Assembly (NCBI GenBank): GCA_964011275.1
Contig: CAXGOB010000081.1
Coordinates: 1 to 20,312, forward strand
Length of the DNA stretch: 20,312 nucleotides
Reading direction: 5' to 3'
Source of the DNA: UBA7328 sp002471345
Lineage (GTDB): Bacteria; Bacteroidota; Bacteroidia; Chitinophagales; Saprospiraceae
The notes beneath the pieces are model-generated. The model searched no databases. It was not told the DNA's origin and was given only the letters and a program-made list of their open reading frames with translations. Position numbers and translations under genes: made by a program. Position 1 is the stretch's first letter, and each line of letters begins with the position of its first letter. Of the stretch, positions 13,583 through 20,312 are shown piece after piece.

Positions 13583-15913
13583 TCAATAGTTGAAATGTCT
13601 TTCTTCTGTGATAGAAACTTTATCCCCAAAGACTTCACATTGAATTGTAGCATGAAGATTAGTTGGAGTTATAGTAAGTTTTTCTTTGGTAATACCAATT
13701 TGTAATTTCTCTCCTTGCCATATTATTTGAAATTCTAGATTAGATATCCCCTTTGGGAGATTTGGAGATATCCTTAGTTCACCTCCTACCATTCTTACTC
13801 CACCAAAACCAAAAACTATAATTTGCCATATACCTCCTAAAGATGCTGTGTGTAAGCCATGATCAGATGATTTCATGTTTGGTCCTAGATCTATTCTTAT
13901 GGCTTTTTGAAAAAGAGAATATGCCAAATCCTTATCACCTATATCTGCAGCTAGTACCGCATGAGTAGAAAGGCTTAATGAAGAATCATGAAGAGTCAAA
14001 GGTTCGTAATACTCATAATTAGCTTTCTTGATTTGATTGTCAAATTTGTGCTCTAATAAGTACATCAGCATCACTACTGAAGCCTGTTTGCATACCTGTA
14101 TCTCATTTATTTGTTCTAAATTAAAATCATGAAATATTGAGCCTACATGTTCTTGTTTTTTATACTTGCTCAAGTCTATTCGCTCCAAGTTTAAAAAAGT
14201 GTCGTCTTGAGGAATAACATGATTGGGATTAGGATCAGGAATAAAAACATTATTATATCTAGCTTTCAACTCGCTGATTTCAAAGTCTAGATTGAGTTTG
14301 TCGTTTAGTTTCTGATAAATATTGGGCTTGTCCTTCTTCAAAACATCTGAATAGCGAATAGCATTTTCCATACACCATTTGGCAGTGTAATTGGTAAACG
14401 CATCATTGTTGACATGTTCTTTGTATTCATCTGGACCGATTACATCATTGATGTGGTATTCTTTCTTAGCATCATTCCACTCTAATCGACTGCCCCAAAA
14501 AATACCAGTATCCAATAAAATCTCGTAGCCATAATTTTCCATAAACTTTTCATCCCTAGTAGTCATATAGTATTGCCAAACGGCGAAAGCTACATCTGAG
14601 GTTATGTGTTGTTCAATAAATCCACTCCAAATTTTCATAGCCTCACCAGATATGACATCTGCATCACCCCAGACTGGTGTGACTTCGCCATCTTCTGCCC
14701 AAGCGGATTCCCAAGGATACATTGCTCCTTTGTACCCATTTTTAATAGCTTTCTGTCTAGCCCCTGGAAGTGTGAAATAGCGATATTCAAGTAAACTTTG
14801 AGCCACTTCAGGTTGGGTAAATGTAAAATAGGGTAGCATGAATATTTCGGTGTCCCAGAAGGAATGGCCTTTGTATCCTTCACCTGACAATCCCTTTGCT
14901 CCAATTCCACATCTGTTGTCGTGAGCTGGAGTTGCAACAGCAAGCTGAAATATTGCAAATCTCAATGCTAATTGATCAAAAGCATTGTCGCTTTCAATTT
15001 TTATGTCTAGTTCTTTGTATTTGTCTTTTAAGTGAGTACTACTTTCAGCTGCAAGATTATCATATCCAAATGATAATGCCTTTTGTAAATGATCAAATGA
15101 TGATTTTCTTATTTGAGCCAAAGACAAGCCGTCATTTTCTTTATCTCTAGTAGTAAATACATTAGAGACTTTTTCTATGGTACAACCTTGGTCCTTTCCC
15201 AATTCAAAAGTATAAAGCATTCGTACTCTTCTTCGCTTTATTTCAAAGCGATTACTTGTTTCAATGTCACTTTCACTGGTTAATATAGAGTGTACTGAAT
15301 TGTGTACAAAGTCAACTTTCGACTCTGTCGTAGTCTGCACCATTTGTAGGTATTTCCCTTCTAGAACTTGCTTTTCACCTTCATGGAAATGCTGAGCACC
15401 ACTATTAGTTACCTGCCCATTTATTCCACTTCTGATTTCAATGTTGGCGGATTGATTTAGTGATTTTATTGACATTTTAGTGCCAAAAAGATGAAGGTCA
15501 GTGAATGAAACAAACCGTTTTATATCAAATTTGAATGCCTTTCCAAAAGTGTTAGTCCATAAAAATGACCGCGAAAGTTCTCCAGTTAAAAGGTTGAGTG
15601 TTCTTCTATAGTCTGAAACTTGTCCATTGTCCAAATTAAATCGATTACCATCTATCCAGACTTCTATTGCAATTTGATCCGCTGCATTTGGTAATTCGGT
15701 TACATCGTAATCATCAAATTTATTAAAAGTACCATTGATGAAGGTGTTTCTAGTTTGACCAACATAATCTTCTTCGGTCGCTGATCTAATACCTAAATAA
15801 CCATTTCCCAAGCTCATTACAGCTTCACATTTTCCTTGATATTTAGGATCAAATCGATCTTCGGTGATTAGCCAGTTTTCAAATTCTCCTTTTCCATCAT
15901 TATAATTTATCAT
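13583..15913 (-). CDS. GH65 family disaccharide phosphorylase (maltose-phosphorylase-like)
   Basis: A 776-residue glycoside hydrolase family 65 protein without signal peptide, so cytoplasmic. The order is typical: an N-terminal beta-sandwich (residues 1-270, starting at WLITEDRFDPKYQGKCEAVM with SLGNGYLGIR), a linker helix region, the (alpha/alpha)6 catalytic barrel (about 305-710) and a short C-terminal beta-sheet. Catalytic-region motifs include HSFWDTEIF, the general-acid Glu (E496) in VIGPDEYKEHV, KQASVVMLMYLL, LTLHDSSLSLSTHAV and SSDHGLHTASLGGIW. These motifs and the length of about 750-780 fit the inverting phosphorylases, which split an alpha-glucoside with phosphate into beta-glucose-1-phosphate. 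Maltose, kojibiose, nigerose or trehalose cannot be told apart here, and a hydrolase is possible. It follows the PfkB gene by 27 bp, in one operon. No beta-phosphoglucomutase gene is in the window. Confidence 0.9.
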   Translation of the reverse strand: MINYNDGKGEFENWLITEDRFDPKYQGKCEAVMSLGNGYLGIRSATEEDYVGQTRNTFINGTFNKFDDYDVTELPNAADQIAIEVWIDGNRFNLDNGQVSDYRRTLNLLTGELSRSFLWTNTFGKAFKFDIKRFVSFTDLHLFGTKMSIKSLNQSANIEIRSGINGQVTNSGAQHFHEGEKQVLEGKYLQMVQTTTESKVDFVHNSVHSILTSESDIETSNRFEIKRRRVRMLYTFELGKDQGCTIEKVSNVFTTRDKENDGLSLAQIRKSSFDHLQKALSFGYDNLAAESSTHLKDKYKELDIKIESDNAFDQLALRFAIFQLAVATPAHDNRCGIGAKGLSGEGYKGHSFWDTEIFMLPYFTFTQPEVAQSLLEYRYFTLPGARQKAIKNGYKGAMYPWESAWAEDGEVTPVWGDADVISGEAMKIWSGFIEQHITSDVAFAVWQYYMTTRDEKFMENYGYEILLDTGIFWGSRLEWNDAKKEYHINDVIGPDEYKEHVNNDAFTNYTAKWCMENAIRYSDVLKKDKPNIYQKLNDKLNLDFEISELKARYNNVFIPDPNPNHVIPQDDTFLNLERIDLSKYKKQEHVGSIFHDFNLEQINEIQVCKQASVVMLMYLLEHKFDNQIKKANYEYYEPLTLHDSSLSLSTHAVLAADIGDKDLAYSLFQKAIRIDLGPNMKSSDHGLHTASLGGIWQIIVFGFGGVRMVGGELRISPNLPKGISNLEFQIIWQGEKLQIGITKEKLTITPTNLHATIQCEVFGDKVSITEERHFNY

Positions 15914-15940
15914 TGACTTTTTTTTGGGATCATTGGAATA

Positions 15941-16924
15941 TCAAATGCTTCCATAATATTCAATCATCATTTTTTCTGTCTCTTGAATTGTTTTGAAAAC
16001 ATCAAAAGTTTTGCCTTGTGTTCTTCGAGCAGCTAATGCATTTGCATACTTTGAAGCGACAATCAGATCTCCTGAATTATTCAAAAGACCATAGGCTAAC
16101 CCTCCCGCAAAAGTGTCTCCACAACCAGTTGTATCCACCACACTTTCCATTTTCATTGAAGGAACTTTAGTTTGCTTTATTTTTCCTTCTTCTTTAGTAA
16201 ATATCAAGCAACCGTCTGCATCTACAGTAATTATGAGAGTTTTGAGCCCTGCATTTAGGCATTCTTCTGCAAGATCAGGTAGATGATTTGTATCCAGTTT
16301 TTGTTCTTTCGCTAATTCATCAAGAGAGTATTCAGGTTTTACATAGCAGCATTGTGACTCTTCGAGATTCATCTTTAGTATATCTATATAAGGAAGCCAA
16401 GCTTTCATATCTACCCAGAACTTATGGAATCTCGTGCCATTTGTAGCTACTCCGTTAGTAGGTCCATGGGCGTCAAAAATTATAATGCCTTTACTATTCT
16501 TTTTAATGAATTGCAATGTTTCCAAGGTTATTTCAAAATCAGAAATTGGAAGAAAAACAAAAGCCTCACAATCCATGAGGTCTTTGATATCTTCAGGAAC
16601 AATAGGGTTCATCATACCCAATTGCTTTTCCATTCTTTTGTTTTGATCTACATATTCCAGTCTTATTACATTTCCTCTGTCTTGATCAGAAGTGATATGT
16701 TCTAGATTAATTTGGCTATATGGTTGAAGCATTTCTTTTATTGGTGCTTCGTCATTTTTTCTTACATGAGCTACTGGAATTATTTCTAAATGGCTTTCTT
16801 CTAATTTAGATAATGCCACGGCAGGGTGAGTAATACATCCGTAGTTCTTAATTTTATCACCTTGATAAGTGATTATGGTATCTCTAGGAATGGGGCCAAG
16901 AATAGCTATTTTTCTCTTTGTCAT
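15941..16924 (-). CDS. PfkB-family carbohydrate kinase
   Basis: A 327-residue ribokinase/PfkB-family sugar kinase. The C-terminal PfkB signature is clear: VVDTTGCGDTFAGGLAYGLL with catalytic Asp270 in the GCGD anion hole. The N-terminus (KIAILGPIPRDTII) aligns with the usual start, but the GG motif of ribokinases is replaced by YGCITHPAVALSKL. The substrate-side half is divergent, with IIIFDAHGPTNG and WLPYIDILKMNLEE. A TTG at 16942 adds six residues; the ATG at 16922-16924 fits the family start. It is the first gene of an operon with the GH65 phosphorylase. A natural guess is that it phosphorylates a sugar released by the phosphorylase or a related product, but PfkB kinases range over fructose, ribose, 2-keto-3-deoxygluconate and nucleosides, so the substrate is open. 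Confidence 0.88.
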   Translation of the reverse strand: MTKRKIAILGPIPRDTIITYQGDKIKNYGCITHPAVALSKLEESHLEIIPVAHVRKNDEAPIKEMLQPYSQINLEHITSDQDRGNVIRLEYVDQNKRMEKQLGMMNPIVPEDIKDLMDCEAFVFLPISDFEITLETLQFIKKNSKGIIIFDAHGPTNGVATNGTRFHKFWVDMKAWLPYIDILKMNLEESQCCYVKPEYSLDELAKEQKLDTNHLPDLAEECLNAGLKTLIITVDADGCLIFTKEEGKIKQTKVPSMKMESVVDTTGCGDTFAGGLAYGLLNNSGDLIVASKYANALAARRTQGKTFDVFKTIQETEKMMIEYYGSI

Positions 16925-17052
16925 ATTACCAATATTAATCAAAGTGCACGACTCTGATCATTCTATTGAGAAGATAAGAAACCTAATAGATAAGTTGGAC
17001 AATTTGCAAAGGGCCCTATGACAAATTTTCTTCTCAGACAAGATTCATGATA

Positions 17053-17060
17053 TAACTTTG
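17053..17060 (+). promoter_or_regulatory. candidate -7 box for the PQQ dehydrogenase gene
   Basis: TAACTTTG matches the Bacteroidota TAnnTTTG box exactly and lies 90 bp before the ATG. The upstream -33 TTTG is not evident; a T-rich stretch near 17027-17030 is the closest. The call rests on one box only. Confidence 0.35.
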
Positions 17061-17149
17061 ACATATTTCAGATCAAATAATATTGGTGCAACCTTTATTG
17101 TATTCAAGTAGTTTTTACAGTATTATGTCGAGATAATGATAAGTTGGAA

Positions 17150-19120
17150 ATGAACAAATCTTCTTTTCTAAAATGTAGTTTTACCTTGCTTTGCTCAGGT
17201 TTATTCCTTTTTTCATGTCAAAATAAAAAGGCTATAGATTATTCTGGACCAATAGCAGAATGGCCGTCGTATGGAGGTACAGAGCTTGGTGAAAGATATA
17301 CGGCTCTTAACCAAATAACCCCGCAAAATGTCAAACAATTGGAAAAGGCATGGGAATATAATACTGGAGACTTGTCATCAGGTACAAGTGAAATTCCATC
17401 AACTACAGCTTTTGAGGCGACACCTATTATGGTGGATGGGACTTTATATTTTCCTACTCCTTTCAATAGAGTTATTGCACTTAATCCAGAAACGGGAGAA
17501 GAAAAATGGACTTATGACCCAAAGATTGATTTGAAAGGACACTATGCTAACCAATTGATATGCAGAGGAGTGTCTTATTGGAAAAGGTCGGAAAAAGACA
17601 GCCTTGATGAGCCTTCAAGAATTATTATGGCCACAAATGATGCTCGACTTATTGCCCTCAATGCAGAGAGTGGAAAGCTATGTACTGATTTTGGAATCAA
17701 AGGAGAGATAAACCTTTTATCAGGAGTAGGAGAGCAGTTGTATAAAGGGGAGTATCAAGTAACTTCTGCTCCGGCAATTCTCAATAATTTGGTTATTGTG
17801 GGTTCGGCAGTATCTGATGGCATGAGGACGGATGCACCAAGTGGTGTAGTAAGAGCCTACAATGTAATCACTGGAGATTTAGTATGGAGTTGGGATTTGA
17901 AACCTCCTTTAGATACAGTTGAAAGTTCATTAATTACAGATAGAGGTTACCTTTTAGGAGGCCCAAATGTATGGGCACCTATGTCGACGGATACAGAGCG
18001 AGACCTTCTTTTCGTGCCTACAGGAAATCCATCACCAGATTATTATGGAGGTTTGAGAAATAATGTGGACCATTATGGAAGTTCGATTGTAGCGATAAGG
18101 GCCTCTACTGGGGAAATAGTTTGGCATTTTCAGACTGTGCATCATGATCAATGGGATTTTGACGTTCCTGCCCAACCTACTCTTACAGATATTCAAAAAG
18201 ATGGAAGAGTAATCCCTGCAGTAATTCAGGCTACAAAAATGGGTTTGTTTTTTATACTCAATAGAGAAACGGGTGAACCGATTTTCCCAATTGAAGAAAG
18301 ACCTGTTCCACAAACTTCAGTGCCTGGTGAGTACACTTCTCCTACTCAACCATATCCAGTAAAACCTCTTCCTCTTATCAGACAAAACATGACGAAAGAA
18401 GAAGCTTGGGGGGTATTAGGTATAAATGGTGATTGTGAAGGGAGATTTGAAAAATTACATTATGAAGGTGCTTATACACCACCCAAGTTAGGTCAAGCTA
18501 CATTGATGTATCCAGGAAATTCTGGTGGATCCAATTGGGGAGGAGTAGCAGTAGATCGAGAAAGACAAATTCTGGTAGCTAATGTTATGGATCTTGCTTG
18601 GATTATTACGCTCATACCTGAGGATGAATATGAACAAACTAAAAAGGATAACCCAGGAGTAGAAGTTGCTCCCCAAAAAGGAACTCCTTATGCTATGAAA
18701 AGAGAAATGTTTATATCTAACCTAGGACTGCCATGCAATCCTCCTCCATGGGGTACACTTGCAGCTATAGACCTGAACAATGGTGATATCCTCTGGCAAG
18801 AGCCTTTTGGTACGGTCAGAGATTTGGCTCCAATACCGCTAAAGATAAAGTATGGAGTCCCAAATTTAGGAGGACCAATGGTGACAGGAAGTGGATTGAT
18901 ATTTATTGGTGCAACATTGGATAATTACATTCGAGCATTTGAGACTTCAACAGGAAAACAAGTATGGGAAAAGAGATTACCAGCCGGTGGACAAGCAACC
19001 CCTATGACTTATCGTCTAAAATCGAATGGAAAACAATATGTCGTAATTGCAGCTGGAGGCCATGGTAGAGGAGGTTCTAAATTAGGTGATTCAGTGATTG
19101 CATATGCTCTGCCAGACTGA
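17150..19120 (+). CDS. PQQ-dependent glucose-dehydrogenase-like lipoprotein
   Basis: A 656-residue pyrroloquinoline-quinone dehydrogenase of the eight-bladed propeller type, related to membrane glucose dehydrogenase (Gcd) but without its N-terminal TM helices. It has a lipoprotein signal peptide instead: SGLFLFSC with the lipidated C23. Propeller W-motifs are visible (ALNPETGEEKWTY, AYNVITGDLVWSW, AIRASTGEIVWHF, AIDLNNGDILWQE, AFETSTGKQVWEK). The active-site region TVHHDQWDFDVPAQP and ATKMGLFFILNRETG are conserved; D336 and K363 align with the catalytic Asp and Lys of E. coli Gcd as I recall its sequence. It should oxidise an aldose in the periplasm and pass electrons to ubiquinone or menaquinone. 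The start is ATG at 17150 (a TTG at 17144 is in frame). It is divergent from the PfkB/GH65 operon and ends 8 bp from the HtrA stop codon. Confidence 0.9.
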   Translation: MNKSSFLKCSFTLLCSGLFLFSCQNKKAIDYSGPIAEWPSYGGTELGERYTALNQITPQNVKQLEKAWEYNTGDLSSGTSEIPSTTAFEATPIMVDGTLYFPTPFNRVIALNPETGEEKWTYDPKIDLKGHYANQLICRGVSYWKRSEKDSLDEPSRIIMATNDARLIALNAESGKLCTDFGIKGEINLLSGVGEQLYKGEYQVTSAPAILNNLVIVGSAVSDGMRTDAPSGVVRAYNVITGDLVWSWDLKPPLDTVESSLITDRGYLLGGPNVWAPMSTDTERDLLFVPTGNPSPDYYGGLRNNVDHYGSSIVAIRASTGEIVWHFQTVHHDQWDFDVPAQPTLTDIQKDGRVIPAVIQATKMGLFFILNRETGEPIFPIEERPVPQTSVPGEYTSPTQPYPVKPLPLIRQNMTKEEAWGVLGINGDCEGRFEKLHYEGAYTPPKLGQATLMYPGNSGGSNWGGVAVDRERQILVANVMDLAWIITLIPEDEYEQTKKDNPGVEVAPQKGTPYAMKREMFISNLGLPCNPPPWGTLAAIDLNNGDILWQEPFGTVRDLAPIPLKIKYGVPNLGGPMVTGSGLIFIGATLDNYIRAFETSTGKQVWEKRLPAGGQATPMTYRLKSNGKQYVVIAAGGHGRGGSKLGDSVIAYALPD

Positions 19121-19128
19121 TGGTTTTA

Positions 19129-20312
19129 TCAATTTATTTCAATCTTGTATGGGAATTCTCCAGGGTATCTTTCATAGAATCCATTCAGCTCCATGACACT
19201 ATTTGACTTGCTTACTAATTTTAAAAACTGTTGATCAGAAGTGATTTTCTGACCATTTATTTTTTCTATAATATAACCTGGTTCTATGTTTGATTTTTGC
19301 GCTACAGAACCTTTTGAAACACTTACTACATAAATCCCACTTGTGTTGTTTCTTTCTTTTTCTATCGAATTTAGATTCCTTATTTCGATCCCGATTTCCC
19401 TTAGTTTAGGGCTGTTTTTGATAGCTACAAAATCGGTGGTGTTGAGATGATTTTTTAACAGTACCGAAGTGAAATAGGCTTTTTTATCCCGTATATATTC
19501 AATTTCTATTTGATCTCCTGGTCTAAATTCATTTAGTTTTTCAGTGAATTCTGGAGTAGTATTGATTTTCTTTTTATTGATTTTTAAGATAACATCTCCT
19601 CGTTTTATTCCTGCATCATGAGCTGCACCTGAGAATGAAGCAGCCACAACGAATACGCCTTTTACTTCATTCATATCCAGCATTTCTGCTAAGTTAGAAT
19701 CTACATCACGAAGGGTTATTCCCATTTTCGCTCTCTGTACAGCTCCAAATTGCTTAAGATCAAAAACAACTTTCCGAGCGACATTTGCGGGGATAGCAAA
19801 TGATATGCCTTCATAATTCCCAGATGCGGAAATTATAGCTGTATTAATACCCATTAACCTTGCATCTTCACTAATCAAAGCACCGCCGCTACTACCAGGA
19901 TTAATGGCAACATCACTTTGTATGAGGGATTCAATATTGTTACTGAATTCAGTTAAATCAATGTTTCGGGCTTTTGCGCTTATAATTCCAGCTGTAACTG
20001 TGGATTGAAGACCAAAAGGATTCCCAATAGCTAGGACCCATTCTCCAACTTCTATGGCATCACTATCTCCAAAAATTAGAAATGGTAGATCATTAGCTTC
20101 TATTTTGAGTAAGGCTAAATCTGTGACTGAATCAGTGCCAACTACTTCTGCTAAATATTCTTTTTTATTGTTAAGAGTTATTTCTATGTGAGATGCTTTC
20201 TCGATAACATGATAATTAGTCACGATATAGCCATCTTGATGAACCACTACCCCTGAGCCTTTTTCTCTTTTAAATCCTTTTTTGAATACTTGATTTTCTA
20301 TTTTCTCATAGG
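19129..20312 (-). CDS. HtrA/DegP-type serine protease with two PDZ domains (5' end missing)
   Basis: The frame is open to the end of the window, so the N-terminal signal and the start lie outside; about 394 residues are visible. The trypsin-like domain has the triad His (TNYHVI, visible residue 34), Asp (SVTDLALLKI, residue 64) and Ser (INPGSSGGAL, residue 141); most DegP proteins read GNSGG, here it is GSSGG with the catalytic Ser second. Two PDZ domains follow: the first begins near KMGITLRDVD and includes GAAHDAGIKRGDVILKINKK, the second begins near EIGIEIRNLN and includes SVAQKSNIEPGYIIEKING. It should be a periplasmic protein-quality-control protease and chaperone. No ATG before the left-most visible residue can be judged. 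The gene is convergent with the PQQ dehydrogenase gene with 8 bp between stop codons. Confidence 0.93.
   Translation of the reverse strand, partial: YEKIENQVFKKGFKREKGSGVVVHQDGYIVTNYHVIEKASHIEITLNNKKEYLAEVVGTDSVTDLALLKIEANDLPFLIFGDSDAIEVGEWVLAIGNPFGLQSTVTAGIISAKARNIDLTEFSNNIESLIQSDVAINPGSSGGALISEDARLMGINTAIISASGNYEGISFAIPANVARKVVFDLKQFGAVQRAKMGITLRDVDSNLAEMLDMNEVKGVFVVAASFSGAAHDAGIKRGDVILKINKKKINTTPEFTEKLNEFRPGDQIEIEYIRDKKAYFTSVLLKNHLNTTDFVAIKNSPKLREIGIEIRNLNSIEKERNNTSGIYVVSVSKGSVAQKSNIEPGYIIEKINGQKITSDQQFLKLVSKSNSVMELNGFYERYPGEFPYKIEIN

Noticed and set aside
14635..14958. 107-codon minus-strand frame inside the GH65 gene
   Set aside because: Out-of-frame shadow of the GH65 catalytic domain, whose motifs are all in the main frame.
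13583..15913. Reading the GH65 protein as an exported alpha-glucosidase like the Flavobacterium kojibiose hydrolase
   Set aside because: No signal peptide, and the length and C-terminal motifs fit phosphorylases better; not fully excluded.
1..20312. tRNA genes, CRISPR arrays, insertion sequences
   Set aside because: No cloverleaf-like cluster, no spaced direct repeats and no transposase or terminal inverted repeats were seen by eye; a tRNAscan or IS search would settle it.

Overview
The window is AT-rich, intron-free bacterial DNA and reads as chromosome of a Cytophagales-type Bacteroidota. The evidence is a PadR regulator coupled to an FtsX-type permease with a permease-prefix domain, DUF2911/TPR and membrane-AraC proteins, an IPTL-CTERM tail, A-rich leaders in place of strong Shine-Dalgarno sites, and a clear Bacteroidota promoter (TTTG - 21 nt - TAnnTTTG) before padR. 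I cannot name the genus. No rRNA, tRNA, CRISPR array, IS element or phage gene was seen.

Layout. Positions 1-1098: a zinc-free quinone-oxidoreductase-type MDR protein. Positions 1099-3262: a gene-poor stretch holding pieces of broken genes: the N-terminal part of a small membrane protein, the C-terminal part of an IPTL-CTERM surface protein with an in-frame stop, a possible scrap of another membrane protein, and on the minus strand the start of a class III cyclase domain. One apparently intact small exported protein sits among them and ends in CxxCH. Positions 3263-6322 (minus): padR and a large permease, coupled by a GTGA overlap, with a promoter overlapped by a duplicated 13-bp element. Positions 6731-10012 (plus): a membrane class III nucleotide cyclase, a 7TM AraC-type regulator and a CPBP membrane protease. 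Positions 10063-12025 (minus): an AhpD-like CxxC protein and an exported DUF2911/TPR protein. Positions 12215-13480 (plus): a CPA1 Na+/H+ antiporter. Positions 13583-16924 (minus): a two-gene operon of a PfkB sugar kinase and a GH65 disaccharide phosphorylase. Positions 17150-19120 (plus): a PQQ-dependent glucose-dehydrogenase-like lipoprotein, divergent from that operon. Positions 19129-20312 (minus): an HtrA/DegP protease whose 5' end lies beyond the window.

How the genes may work together. The GH65/PfkB operon and the divergent PQQ dehydrogenase look like a small sugar-metabolism locus, with cytoplasmic phosphorolysis of an alpha-glucoside plus periplasmic sugar oxidation; the link is inferred. 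PadR probably represses itself and the permease. Most other genes are single transcription units. The most unusual part is 1.1-3.3 kb: several decayed fragments around an intact small secreted protein of unknown role.
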